Positions 13,074 to 26,000 of a stretch of 64,000 bases of DNA are shown one piece after another. The DNA lies in NCBI GenBank assembly GCA_023055505.1, contig JALIRH010000004.1, positions 35,221,502-35,285,501 of the forward strand. Direction: 5' to 3'. The stretch comes from Callipepla californica brunnescens (taxonomy: Eukaryota; Chordata; Aves; Galliformes; Odontophoridae). The notes beneath the pieces are model-generated. The model did no database searches. It had not been told where the DNA came from and was given only the letters and a program-made list of their open reading frames with translations. Position 1 is the stretch's first letter. Every line of letters begins with the position of its first letter. Both the position numbers and the translations under genes were made by a program.

Positions 13074-13603
13074 GAATCATAGAATTGCTCAGGTAGGAAA
13101 AGACCTTCAAGGTCATCAAGTCCAACCACAACCAAACCATACTACCCTAACAACCCAACAATAAGTTATGTCTGAGCATCACTACCAAACAGACTTAAAA
13201 CACATTCAGGGAGGTCAGCCAACTCCCTGGGGATCCTATTCCAGTGCTTAATAACCCTAAAATAAGTTTTTCCTTACATCCAACCTAGACCTCCCTTGGT
13301 GCAACTGGAGGTCATTTCCCCTTGTTCTGTTACTAGTGAAAAGAGACCAACCCTGCTCTTGCTGCAATTACCTTTCAGGTGTTTGAGGAGAGCAGTGATG
13401 TCTATCCTCAGCCTCCTCTTCCCCAGACAAAACAGCCCCAGTTCCTTCAGTCACTCCTCATAGATCTTATTGTCCAGGCCCTTCACAAGATTTGTTGCCC
13501 TTCTTTGCACCTGCTCCAGAATCTTAATGGCCTTTTTGTACTGAGGTGTCCAAAACTGAACAGATTACTTGAGGTGGGGCCTCACCAGTGCCAAATTATT
13601 TCT
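13074..13603 (-). mobile_element. CR1 LINE, 3' half, minus strand
   Basis: The plus strand opens with 'gaatcatagaattgctcagg' and 'tcatcaagtccaaccacaac', the inverted CR1 3' end. It continues through the 3' UTR ('tcagggaggtcagccaactcc', 'cccttgttctgttactagtg') into the C-terminal ORF2 remnant. There 'tttgttgcccttctttgcac' is the inverse of the VQRRATK-like segment. The 5' end is truncated near 13600. The plus-strand open frame at 13379-13630 is antisense to this element and is not a gene. Confidence 0.93.
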
Positions 13604-13640
13604 AACAGCGTGAGATTTAGGCCCCTGTAGAATTCAGTAG

Positions 13641-13846
13641 AATTACAGAATCATAGAATCACTAAGGTTGGAAAAGACCTCCAAGATTATCCAGTCCAAC
13701 CATCCACCTATCACCACCAGTATTTCCCACTAAACCATTTCGCTCAGTACAGTATATAAGTGTTTCTTGAACACCTCCAGGGATGGTGACTCCACCACCT
13801 CCCTGGGCACCCTATTCATGTGCCTGACTGCGTTTTGGAACAGAAG
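13641..13846 (-). mobile_element. CR1 LINE 3'-end fragment, second copy
   Basis: A separate, shorter CR1 follows the previous one directly and in the same orientation. It restarts with 'cagaatcatagaatcacta', 'ggttggaaaagacctccaag' and 'tccagtccaaccatccacct', and stops after 'cacctccctgggcaccctat' and 'tttggaacagaag'. Its 3' end differs from the first copy, so this is an independent insertion or a different subfamily. Confidence 0.93.
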
Positions 13847-14119
13847 GCCCCATACGTCAGCCCAACCCTACTCGTAAGGAATTGCGCTGCCTCCCTCTTC
13901 TTTCCTTCTTGGTGGAGACAGTCTTGAGGTGTGGAGTTGGCTACGTCACCCTAGCAATGTTTATTACTCCACCATAATTGTGTTTTTCCCAGGTAAAATT
14001 TTTCAGGTACTGTGGAGCAAAGAAATGAGGATTATTAAAATTCAGAAGCATAGTGAAATTTTGGTAGAACTAAAGTCTTCCAAGAAATTACATTCTGAAT
14101 TAATTAATCAGAACATTTT
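13847..14119. other. Unassigned spacer between CR1 copies
   Basis: The first 130 bases are richer in GC and CpG than the surroundings ('catacgtcagcccaaccct', 'ctactcgtaaggaattgcg', 'ggctacgtcaccctag') and do not match the CR1 regions I recognise. The remainder is ordinary AT-rich DNA. It may be a fragment of another repeat. Confidence 0.4.
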
Positions 14120-14580
14120 CATGGAGCTGTTGAAATGGGTCGAGAGTAGGGCGATGAGGATTATCTGAGAGCTGGAGCACTTCTAGTAGGAGGAAAGGTT
14201 GAGGAAGCTGGGATTGTTCTGCTTAAAGAAAAGGCTCCAAGGAGACCTCATTCAGCCTTCTAGTACTTGAGGAGAGCTTATAAGAAGGAGAGACTGACTT
14301 TTTGCATAACAGAAATAGGACTAGGGGAATTGTTTTAAACTAAAAGAAGAGATTTAGATTAGATATTAAGAGTAAATTCCTTACCTAGTAGCTGTGATAG
14401 TGAGTCATTGGAACAAGCTGCTCAGAGAAATTGCAGGTGCCCCATCCCCAGAGGCTTTCAATGCCAGGTTGGATGGGGCCCTGGGCAGCCTGATTAAGGG
14501 GGTAGCAACTTTGCCCTTGACAGTGAGATTGGAACTAAACTTTAAGATCCTTTCCAACCCAGCTATTCTGAGATTCTGTG
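14120..14580 (+). mobile_element. CR1 LINE 3' fragment with ORF2 remnant
   Basis: This plus-strand CR1 begins in the C-terminal ORF2 remnant ('gggcgatgaggattatctga'). It runs through the 3' UTR ('ttagattagatattaagag', 'aagctgctcagagaaattgc', 'ggttggatggggccctgggc') and ends at 'cctttccaacccagctattc' plus 'tgagattctgtg'. The 93-codon open frame at 14394-14675 is the 3' UTR read by chance and should not be annotated as a gene. Confidence 0.93.
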
Positions 14581-17500
14581 ATATACATATATGGTTTGGA
14601 ACAAGGATACTTCAAGAAGATGAAACAGAGCCATGTAATTTTCTATTTTTTCTAATAACTCAGATCAGAACTTGAAGCTACATATGGAATTAATTGAACA
14701 GCCTTTAGTGACACTTGCACACTTCACTATTCTGTTACCATTCCATGTTAAGTGTGAAAGGAGCAGCGGATGATTTTTTCTGTAAGTTATGGTGTTTGTG
14801 TCTATTTATAACAGTTGTAAACATACTGTGGATAGCTTAATTTTGGCAGAAATGCTATAGTTGTTGACATTTTTTCAGGTTCATTTGATTAGACTACAAT
14901 TTTTTTGAATAGTTTTGACCACTGATGACCTGTTCAGTCTCTATAGTTGTGTACCAGTTGGACTTCTATCAGGAGTGTGTGGGTTTTTTTCTGTGCTTTG
15001 GAATTGTTCTCCTTGTAATGTTGACTGCCTTCTGCTGTCATAGTTCTTTTATTCTATTAGTGTGAGTGTTGTATTTTTAGTGATTTTAATCTATTCCATA
15101 TCTCCAGTGAAATTTAATAGAATTTGTGAATATTTTTGTTTGAAAGATAGACTAGAAATGCATGCTAAGGAGTATAGAATTGCCTCCTTGTTTTATATTT
15201 ATTCATAAAGAATCTTGCAAATATAGCTCAGAATAAAATATATGAAGTAGAACTGTAGCATGTTTTTCCTTAAACAACATGTTTCAATGAAAAGATGTGT
15301 ATTAATAAAATAAATAAATAAATAAATAAAATATTCCAGCATCAAAATAAATGTCAGTGTTTGAAACTGAAAATGACATGAAATACCTATACTCAAGGCT
15401 ATTTTCTGTATATGCAGATAGTTACAGTCTTTATTATTTATTTGTCCATTTGAGCTACTGAAATGATTTGTTTTGCTTGGAATCAGTGATTTATGGTCTT
15501 GCTAGATATGCAAGAGTTCACAGTTTCAGGGTGAAGATCAGGGTTTGAAAGAATTGGGGCAGATCATTTCTGAAAATTAGACCATAGGATCATTACAGTA
15601 GAACAGACAGTAGGTTTATATGAATTATCACTGCAGAATAACCTTCCTTTGTGAATGTTATTTCATTCTTATCTGAAATGTAGTCTTATCATGAAATACT
15701 TGAGCATGGATTATTAGGAGATTTTTCATGTATATGTGTTTGAGAATTGCATTGATGAAAGGTACCTTCTTTCTAGTAGTTCTTGTGAATTAGATTGAAA
15801 ATGTTTAGTGATTGTCAATAGCTTGATCTCATTCCCAAAAATAAATCACACAGTGTTTAAAATAAATATTTTCTGTCTTTTATAATTGGTTAAATTTTCC
15901 TTATGTGTATGTGCTAACAGAAAGCACGCACGTGCCCTAGCCTGTCTCTAATAATTTGAATTACTATGGCAAACCTAGCAAAATTAAAAAATATATATTT
16001 TCAGGGCATCTACTTGGAAATCAGTAAAATAATTTTAAATCTCATTAATTTGCGTAGAACAAGAGGAAATTTTTGGGGACAGTAAGAGATTTGGATTTAA
16101 GAAAAGAGTAATAATAATAAAGTAAAAAAGGAATTTGAGTCTTTCTCGTCAAACCAAACCAAAAAACAAACAATTGTGTGATTGGAAGGCACAGTGGATT
16201 TGATACAAATGCTCATTTGTAATCCTGTTGGTTTTTTGTTCAGATATAAGTTCTGCAGAGTGTGTACATACAGGATGTAAACCAATTGATGGCACTTCTC
16301 ACTACTTAACATGCCGTTAATCATCTTCCATACTGTGAAATACTCTGAAGTACTATAAAATAAAGCCTATCACTGGCTTGGAACATTCTTGTTTCCTTGC
16401 TTAGACTTTTCCCTTAAGAAGGAACTGAAATAGATATTTTCAAGATGCTCTCTCTACATCTTATGATGTTCTAAGATGAAGAATAGCACAAAGATACTGT
16501 ATACAGAAGCTTTACATGTATTCTGTATTTTAAATCTTTTTGGGGCCATTTTTTTTCCCCTTTGTAAGGTAACTGCTGTAACGAATGTTACAGTTTTAAT
16601 CCTACTGCAAATAAATTAATAAATATAGATAAAAGCTGTTGAATTGCTTTAAAAAGACAACATAGAATTTATTGGTAGCTCATTACTTTCACCTTGTTAC
16701 TTAGAATGAAATAATACCTAAAAGGTAATTGTTTATCTGTATGCTTCTTGTGCTAATGTCTGGATTACCATTCTATTTGGGTCAATGGCATGTTTACAGC
16801 CAACTTGAGAAAATCTGTATCTTTTTGCCCCAACTCTGCATGGTTTGTGTTACCATTCCAGAGCATTGTATTTTAGTGCATAATGCATATATCATGCCTT
16901 TCAGAAAATACGTGCACAATGATGACATTCCTTTGGACTTCTGGATTTATTTAACAGATGCTTACATTCCGTTGCATCCGTTTTACACTAGCTTTTATAA
17001 CACATGCAAATTTTAACCATCTTAGAATTCTATATTACCTTTTATATGAATTCCTAAAGAGTTTGCCAGCAATTTTTTTTTTAAATTTTATTTGCATTTC
17101 TTTGCTCTCCTAGCACCACTTGGGGCAAAAAAAAACCACTATAAGTTCCACTTGAGAACCTCATTTATCATTTTTATTCTTGAGGAATTCTGCTTCTGGT
17201 GATCTAAAATAGATCCTCATCAACTCTTAAATTGTATCCGCACAAATTCATTATATTTTTGGTAACCTTAGTGACCCTATGCAAATCTTTAAATATTAAA
17301 ATCACTTACTCCTTTGCCTCATTATCAGCTTATGAATTTTAAATAATAATACTATTAAATTAGTTATTCTTAATTAATAATAAATAAAATTTTAAATGTA
17401 TATATTTTCATAGAGAAACTTAAAATCTAGCCTATTTTCTTGATCAACAGTGATTTAGGGTCATCTGAGAAAAGTATTTGTTAATAAACAATTGACCAAA

Positions 17501-17990
17501 ATCATGAGGGAAATTCTTCAACTTTTCTCATTTACTCACGTCTGTATTTATTTATCCATTTAAGTAGAAGGGGTGTTTCGTATATTAAATTCTTTTTAAT
17601 GAAAAAAATACATCAATATTATCTTAACTGTACACTATGTCAAGTTTGTATGAGTGACCAACAGAGAATATAGAAAGTGTATATTTTTTATGACAGTCTT
17701 TTATATTTTTAAAGTTCTCATGGTCTTCTTCAGTCTTCTACTCTGAAGATTAAGCAATTATTTTAGCTTTTCATTGTTGTTTTCTAAACCTTCCTTCTTG
17801 CAAAATTTTAGATAATCAAGGATGCCAGTTTACTTATCCTTCCTGTCCAGCTGAAAGCAACATAGGTATCTCTGATAAAAGATAAATGAGAGCAAGCACT
17901 TAGTTTAAAAACCACAAGGCACATTCTGTTCATGATGAAAGAATTCAGAAGAGTCTCTGCTACACGGGGCTGCCAGACTTCCCTGTGGCC
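14581..17990. other. Gene-free AT-rich DNA
   Basis: There is one AAAT microsatellite at 15305. The 95-codon frame at 16729-17016 shows no domain or splice context and is probably random. Confidence 0.6.
15305..15331. repeat. (AAAT)n microsatellite
   Basis: Tandem AAAT, about six to seven units. The minus-strand open frame at 15199-15396 reads through it. Confidence 0.95.
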
Positions 17991-18092
17991 TTCAAATGAG
18001 TCATGGTTTTATGTTTTTTGTTATATTATTGATATTCCACATCATAACATCATGTAGAGTATTGGAAGTTAAAGAGTTAATACTCCAGCTGC
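17991..18092 (+). mobile_element. ERV-L type LTR fragment
   Basis: The block 'gatattccacatcataacat' followed by 'ggaagttaaagagttaatac' resembles the promoter-side part of avian ERV-L LTRs ('gggatattccat' then a 'catcatg' motif). The same block occurs inverted at 45.3 kb within this window ('cattaactctttaacttcc', 'ttatgatatggaatacc'), so it is an interspersed repeat. The subfamily is not determined and both ends are approximate. Confidence 0.6.
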
Positions 18093-20806
18093 GTGGATCA
18101 TCGATAGTTAAAAAATGACAGAAGAGTAGGATGATTTTTTCATGTTTTTTATCATTCTAATGCATTCCAGAAACATTGCTCTTCTGTTTGTGACCCTTAT
18201 GCACTCAAGTATTCATATTTTTACGTGGAAAACCCTGATTCTTTAGTGATTCTGTTTTGTATTTTTCCATTTGATTTTGTACTTCTCTGATTAGGTTTTG
18301 TTTCTTTTCCTCTACGTTTGGAGTCATTGCTCCATTTATCAGAATCAGCTTGAATTCTAAGCACATTATTCAGCATGATTACAAATGTTTTTTGTTGTCA
18401 TGTGAAAATTACGTACAATAATTTTCAATTTAATGTTGCAAATTAATGGAACCTCATTTAATATGAATTAATTATCTCCAGTTAATTGAGCCTACATGTT
18501 CCCTGGCTTAATTTGTCCATTTTTACTTTTTAGAGAAAAATAAGACATAGTGTGTGCTTATTCAAACATCCTTTTACTTAACTTGCAATGGCAAAATTTT
18601 AAAAGTTTGTTATATTTATTTTAGATAATCCTGCTTTATTTTCATGTTATTCAATGGCAGAAAAAGAGCCACAAATCATTTAGTGCAATACTAATTATCT
18701 AAGTCAGCAGCAATATTTCTTCATACACAGTCTTTACCTGCCCAACTCTTCAAGCCTTTGCTGTTGCAGTGTATCACATAATGATGCAATTATAGAAAAT
18801 CAGGCATAAAGTTCCTACCCCAAGGTCTCATGTGAAACAGTTTCATTTCTCTGTCACAACTGATTTGTACTGTGAAGAACCACCTCATAGTTAAAGGCCA
18901 GTGATTTCCTTCAAGTTTCCTTGCATACCGTTTTCAGCACTAAAAGCCTGCTCTGGCCTAGAATAGGAAGCTTAAGTGGTGGGCTGCTGCTGTGTTATTC
19001 TGGCTGAAATAGGATGGGGAAGAACAAGAGCAGCAGAGCCAGGCAGACCTGAGGGCATAGTAACCTTTAGCAGGAGGCAGGAGCAAGCAGCTGGCAGTGG
19101 GTGAGAAAGTAATGTCTTCAGCTCACACAACTGCTTCTGAAAAATGGTGTGTGAAAAAGACATAAATCATTCTTGCTGCAGATGAATATTTAGTAAATAC
19201 ATTTGAAAGCCTTTATTGCTTCCTGTCTCTAAAAACTACATGAGTAAATTGCTTAAACAGAACTTTGTGTGAGAAAAAATCCCGCTGAATTATTTGGAAA
19301 CATGTGAACTGTTTTTCAACAGAGCAGTCCTTTTATTTGAAGGGACTCGATTTTAAAAGACATACCTACTACTCTTTACATTCTGTTTTCCACATATCAT
19401 TTTTACATTTTTATTGCAGCCATAAGAAACTTGTAGCATAATTTTATAAGCTAGAATTCAGTGACAAAAGGGTGTGTGAATTCTTTGGACATGCAGCTGG
19501 TTTTGCCATGACATCTATTGATCAGGAATGTAGGGAAATATTCCTGTTTGAAAGGGTACATCAAATGAGAAGTAATGAAATTTGAGTACTTGCTTTCTAC
19601 GTCCACATCATTCCAGAGAAAACCCAAAGAGCTGCAGGTGTGTTTCTCTTAATTTGCCCAATTAAATGGGAAAAAAAACAAAAACAAAAACAAAAACAAA
19701 ACTTCTTAATTTATATATAAAAATTATATATTTTTAAATATATAGCACAAATATTATATAAATACATGTTTTATAAAATAATTATATTTATAATATTTTT
19801 AGGTATTTGCAGGTAATAAAATTTCAGCATGTGTGTTAGAGCCATTGGAAAGATTAATTATTATCCTGATCATTACTACTAGTAAAATAACATAAGCAGA
19901 TATATACTCAAAGAGAGCTATTAGAGAGAAGTGTTAACTTTTGGTAAAACTCAAATCTGTGTTACATAATATGAGAAGGATATTAATTTGGAATTCTGTC
20001 CTTAGTTCACATTTAGGGCCTACTGTCTTTCAGGATTTTTTTTTAAATTGAATTAATGACATATTTGTTTCACTGTCACTGAGCACCAGTTACAGTTGAA
20101 TTTATTTTATTTTTTTAAGGGAGAACACATCAAGATTTATTATCAGAAATGAGACATTTGTGGCAAGTAGAAAAATAATAATTGCAGTCTTTCTAGTAAG
20201 GAAAATAAAGTCTAAAAGTTTGACCTCTTAACTGCAGTTAACAACTCTGTAACCTAGTTGGACTCCAGACAGCAATGAGCCACATGTGAAGTTGCACATC
20301 TGTAGAAGGTAATGATGTGTCATGCATACACAGTGCAACCTCTCCACAGCAAAATGTAGTATGCTGAAGATGTTTTTATTACTGAATATAGAAAAAAGCT
20401 ACATGACAGCTGAATGACTTGCAAGAAGCAATGGCTACAGTGACAGAGTAATGAAAATTAAAAAATTCTGAAGCATAAAGAGTAATTGGTAAGGAAATGG
20501 GGTTTTATGAGGTATATGAGGCATATTTGTGGACTAGAACTCATACTTCTGCTATTTCTACAATTTTTGTTGTATTTCCTGATTAGCTTGCTTAAATTGT
20601 GGACAAAATTTTAAGTCAGTAGCTTGAATTTAGACTGATGCATCAAATTAGGTAGTTCATATCATCTCCTGGTATATGTTGTGATATATCATGATATTCT
20701 GTAACAGCTATTTTGAATACAGTGTTATCTCTCAGTAAGAAAGACTGAAGGCCTTTTCACTAAATAGCAGAAGGTTTTATATATATAAATGTATACATAT
20801 TCTATC
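18093..20806. other. Gene-free DNA with a TAAT-rich block
   Basis: It contains the homeodomain-motif-rich block 18340-18525 (see findings), a somewhat GC-richer stretch at 18930-19140 with no recognised content, and the CAAAAA repeat at 19671. Confidence 0.55.
19671..19702. repeat. (CAAAAA)n microsatellite
   Basis: An A8 run followed by four CAAAAA-type units. It is followed directly by about 100 bases of almost pure A/T (19703-19800). Confidence 0.9.
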
Positions 20807-21149
20807 GGAACTGTTGAATTGCAGCCTGAACCACTGATTGATCACCTGAGGTGGGCACTGAGTCAGCCACAGGAGCACAGGTGAAGGCAATGCACTGTGT
20901 GATTGGAAGACGTGCAGTCTGGCTCCACCTCTCCCATATCCCATTTAAGGGCTGACCAGGATGGGGAAGGCTCTCTTGTTGGAGATCCTTCCTGTGTGGA
21001 GTCCCAGGCAACCCTTAACTGCCAGTGACAGGTGAGGTTTTCCTAATTTACTGGTAGTCTTTATACCATCTGGATAAGCCGTACGAAAATATACTGCCCA
21101 CCTTCATTATTTTGTGTGGGTACTATTCTTTCTGGATATTCACCCTACA
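20807..21149 (+). repeat. LTR-like interspersed repeat, copy 1
   Basis: About 340 bp align with the copy at 37.6 kb at roughly 80-85% identity by eye. Shared landmarks are 'ggaactgttgaat', 'gcactgagtcagccacagga', 'gcagtctggctccacctct', 'cccatttaagggctgac', 'tctcttgttggaga', 'gtctttataccatctgga' and the end 'tattcaccctaca'. The TGTTG start, possible ACA end and the TATA-like 'atttaagg' fit a solo LTR, but I see no target-site duplication and cannot name the family. The minus-strand open frame at 20802-21011 lies within it. Confidence 0.65.
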
Positions 21150-22534
21150 CATATATATTTATTTATAATATTTATGTTTTTTATTTATATTGAATATACA
21201 TAATCAGTAGGTTTTATATATACCTTGTATATACTTTTTAAATACAAACATTATACATATACATACACATATATATGTACATATATATATATTTGTGTAT
21301 GTTCATTATATTTATGTACCCTTGCATCTCTGGGTTGCTCTCAGAGCATTAAAATATCTGTATTATTGTTTTATGAAAGATATAGTGTAAACCTTGGACT
21401 CAGATCATTTCTTCTCTAAACACCATTGGAGCAGAATACACGTACAAAGAAAGAATTTGATTGCTTCTGTACGCATACCTGCAGAAGGAAAACAGAACAC
21501 TTTTCTCTGAACATTTAACATTTCACACCTATCGTACTAGCAAAGCCTAGCAGGGATGCAGGAGACCCAGGTGATGGGCTAGAATTTTCCCACTCTAAAA
21601 ATAAATAAATAAATAAAATTGCTTTCCTAGTACTTCCTGGTTTTCTAATTTCATGTAGTTCCTAAAGGTTAATGGATTTAAGAGTTTGTTAATGATAAGT
21701 GGTGAGAATCATTGTGGTGGCTTTTCTGGTTCAAAAACTTTACTTTCAAACTAGTGTATAATTTAGTGCAAGTCTGAATATAAACTAAAAATAAGGTCCT
21801 TGATGAGACATGCAGTTAGGCATCTAGGATGTGCAAGCTGCTTCACAATGGAATGTGTATGTAATTTAGCAGCCAGAATTGTCAGGATCGTGCGTGTATG
21901 GTGTGTGTTCTGCAGTTGTTAGCTGCATGCAGGCATCTACAGTTTGAAGGTACGAGTGTGTAGTGACAGTGGAACAGGAGTAATTATGATGAATGCTAGG
22001 AAGACATTTAACCCTAAAAGACTTTTAGACATGTGTTGACAGAAATACCCCTGTAAATTTCCTTTACTGCACTGCAGTGACCCAGTCTGCAGATGCTTTC
22101 ATTTTCTGTGAGATGTTTCTTTAAAATACAAGGTATCTAGATAGCTTATATACACAATTTGAAGAAGGAAAGAGGTGCTATTCTTAACATATAAATAATG
22201 TATAAGATGTGTGATCTTGTAGGCAATGCCTTGTATTGTATTAATGTGTAGATCTCTCATGAGAGACTTGGTTCTGTATTTCAGCTACTATTACATAATA
22301 GATGATGAGTACTGTTTATCAACAAGCCCAATGTACTTCTGCTATACACCTTTGCAATGCCTAAGAAATGCTGTTTCAGCAAAGATCTTTGCAAATACGT
22401 GTAAATTGTTTGGACTATCTAAAAGGGGTGGGTAAGGCTTAATATAATAAACTGTTGGAAGAAAATGTTTTTTAGGTATACAGGTAAGATAGATGGCTCT
22501 GTAAAGTCATGAACTCCAGCCTTTTCTAAAAGTA
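21150..22534. other. AT-rich spacer
   Basis: A stretch at 21150-21300 is nearly pure A/T with alternating TA and CATA units. After that there is one AAAT tract and nothing else recognisable. Confidence 0.6.
21597..21618. repeat. (AAAT)n microsatellite
   Basis: A short tandem AAAT tract of about five units. Confidence 0.9.
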
Positions 22535-23080
22535 CACAGATCACTCTGAATGTAATATCTCTTATTTATTTCCATGGAAACTAGAATAGATAGAAAGAGC
22601 ACAGTAACTATTTGATAGAGTAAATTTACAGTTACAAAATGCTAGTTTTCAACTTAGTCACCGCTATTAGTTATGATTATCTTTTTACTAGCAATGAACA
22701 AGGGTTCACATACTGCCCTCTTAAATATTTGCACCAGAGGTGGTGACACAGAATTTCCATTGCCAATGCTGAAACACACCATGTACCACCTCAGTGTGCT
22801 TACATCCCCTGTTTGGTCTCCAGAAACATTCAGCAAGTGTCAGTGAATACTGGTGGGTACCTCTAGGGAGGAATTCACTGAAATCTTTGCTTCACACGTT
22901 CTTCAGTGTCAGATGTCAATTTATCAGACTGTTCCTCCACTGCCATCTCTTAATACAGGTCCAACATATAATGGAATATTGCTAGAAAGGTTCAACCTCT
23001 GCTGCCGTACCATTAACATCTACCTCTGACTTCATGGATCAACATTAATTAGGATGCGTAACTTTTGAAGTTGCCCTGAT
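22535..23080 (-). mobile_element. Galluhop-like mariner, internally deleted
   Basis: This is a non-autonomous Tc1/mariner DNA transposon on the minus strand, about 546 bp. Read on the minus strand, the 5' end is 'cagggcaacttcaaaagtta' and the inverted 3' end is 'cacagatcactctgaatgta', imperfect terminal inverted repeats with TA on both sides. The decayed transposase N-terminus is visible (VKQRF; LNVSGDQTGDVSTLR near 22836-22780, the helix-turn-helix region). It is joined by a deletion to a C-terminal scrap (PLFIASKK near 22690). The catalytic DDD core is absent, so it could only have moved with transposase supplied in trans. The family name is from memory. Confidence 0.87.
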
Positions 23081-26000
23081 AGATAATGTTTGCATCAAAA
23101 ATTGAATATGTAGAGTGGCATTTTTTTTCCAATTGTGAATTCAGATAATCCTATATTTATAACAAATGATAACTGAACAGTGATAAAGTGTTCTTCTGAG
23201 ATTTTTGTTTCAAGGAAAGGCACAAATTTAACAAGAAAGTCTCTGAAAGGTTTAGTACAACTGCAGTACCCAAAATTAATGTGATGTTACTCATGTAATA
23301 TATAAATCACATTTATGATACTATAGAAATGTATTTCTAGGTCATGTGTGACTCATCAGTTTAGATGTGTAAAAGAAATGTCTTTGTGGGAGAGGGTTCT
23401 TTATGCAGGAGTGTGGTGAATATCTTGCAAGAAAGTCTGTGAGAGCAAATTGAGGTAGAAAATATAGTTCCAACAGATAGATTTGATCTACAACTTAGTG
23501 TCAATAAATTTACTATAGGAATACTGAATTGACAGAATTTTGTTAGGGAATTAAGTGAATTATTCAAGTGTGCATCTAATGAACTGCACATGTAACTAGA
23601 TTTAGAAACACAACAATCTGAAGATCTGGAATGAAATACAATCAGGTAATTTAAAAGCTAAATCTAGCCAAAAAATTAGTTTCAAGGTATTCAGAAGAAT
23701 TAGCTCCAGGTCAGATTCCCATATGAAAATCTGTTTAATCCAATTGGATTTATCCATGACTATTAATCAAGTGATACATATGTACGAAATAGACAAAAGG
23801 ATGCAATTCAGACTTATAAAAGTTCTGTACAATTTCAAAGAATGATGTCGGTATCAAAACCCATCTTTGGAAATATTTATAAAATTGCTTAAAATACTGA
23901 CTGCAAAATATAAAGATAAACCACTATTGTAATTCTTATGAAAATATTATTCCTAAGGACAAAAAAATACAGTTATTTACAGGTTTTTATCTAAATTCCT
24001 GGTACTCCATTATTTGCAGCTCCAGAGATTTTATTTATTACCACAGTCTCCTTCCTGTATTGTGAGCTTTCAAAATTCTAGCCTCCCGTCTACATATATC
24101 AGTTGCATTTGTTCTCCTTACATATTCAGCCTGAAGTTCTACCTCTATTACTTCCTTTGCAATATAATTAAATCCAAAGTAGCTACTTTCTCTAGATTCG
24201 CATAAGGATTTCTGTTAATATATTGTAGAGGACTGAGTGTACTTCTCTGGATGTATTGATTTCATTTGAAATAGGAAGATATGTGCTAGCTCAAGGAGTG
24301 GGCATTTTGTATCTGCCTGGGTTTATTAAGTTAAGTCTATACATGGAAAGGAATGGATCTTGCAATGAGAAGAATTACTCCAATCTTTGTACGTATTTGA
24401 GGCTGTGTATTTTATCATATTGCAGAATTCATAAAATATGTATATTTTATATATCTATATAGTAATTTCTATACTAAAATCTAAAGAATATATTGTGTTT
24501 TTTTTTCCCTATAATAAAACATATTGACTTTTCAGAGAGGGAAAAAAAAACATTTCTCTCATCTTATGTACACTTTTTCATATCCCTAGGCAACGATCTG
24601 CCATTTTTTATTTATTATCCAAATTAAAACTTAGTATAAAGTGTAACTATCTAATCCCAGTCAGTATCTTCCTCTGCCAGATATTCTCTTATCATCAAAT
24701 CATGGTCTTGATTGAGAGATACACGAAATCATGTCATGCTTATTCAGTAGAAAGAGATTTCATTTATACAGTGCTGAATGAGTTACATTCATAAACACCT
24801 AATTTTCTGATATTTACATAAAATATTTTTATTAAGAGATCCTTCCTGTCTTTCATAACTTTTCCTTGATGCAGGAATAAATCCTTTCCCCAATGACAGT
24901 GGTTTTTATCAGATGCAAAAATGGTAATTACAGTACATGACTTTTTTTTTTTCTTTCAAACAGGAGAGATTAATACACAGCATCTTAGATTGTTACTTCT
25001 CCAGTGCACAATAACAATATTCATGGAGGAATATGGCAAAGTGTTTTTAAAGCTTGCTGCTCATTTCACATGTAGTTTATACAGCTGCAGAATACAAATA
25101 TTTAAAGAAATACACATAGTGGCTAAGGAGGATGCAAGATGTAAAGAGGCAGCTATTTAAAACAGGAAACAAAGCCCCTGTCAGGTTCCAGATGAATAGG
25201 AGCATGGTGACACAACTGAATCCTACACTGACTTAACTGTAGGGAAAGAAAGATTCGAGCCATTCTCTTGAGATGTACTTGAGAGAAGCTAAAGGTGAAG
25301 CACTGTAAGTAGAGCAATGTCTTCAGAATAACAAGCTATGTTCAAAGGTTTGCAATCTTCTGGAGACAAAAGAAACTGCAGATGAAGTACAACAGTAGGA
25401 ATAGGCCCAAAGAAAGAAGAGGACTTTGAATTTCAGCTTATCACACTTGAAAATGAGTATTGCATGTGTAATACTTTATGGGTGGGTTTTGAGGAAGAGG
25501 AGGAAAAAAAAAACCAAAAAAAACCCAGCCTAATAGAAATCACCTTTAATTCCTTGAATTCCCAAGTTTTTAATGTCAAGAGTAATTGTGTTACAACACT
25601 TCTTGCAGTTAGAAGTTGAATATTTCAAATAAATTATCAAATCTCTAGTGTACTGCTGGGTGTCTATCAACTGGTCCTCAGTCTAGCAGCTTGGAATCTG
25701 TGTACCTAAGAGTATCTGTGAGCTATGAAAATTGATAAAGAAAAATGTTTCCGTGAGGATTTATGATTGATTTACTTACACAATCTAGGCTATCCTAGAG
25801 ATAAGCTGAACCATAACATTATGAGAACTACCATGATTTGCATGACTAGTCTACAGAAGTAATCAAACATGGAAAAAACTGAAATTAAATAGCACAATGA
25901 ATGATCACTGAGGATTATAGTACAGGGTATTTAATAATTTTTGAAACACAGTTTTTTACAACATCCAACAATAAGCCAGAAAAGTTCATTTCACAGTAAT

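Noticed and set aside
14394..14675. 93-codon open frame (WNKLLREIAGAPSPEAFNARL)
   Set aside because: This is CR1 3' UTR read in a chance frame; the same sequence recurs in other CR1 copies.
16729..17016. 95-codon frame resembling a membrane protein
   Set aside because: Composition is that of AT-rich random translation, with no family resemblance, promoter or splice context.
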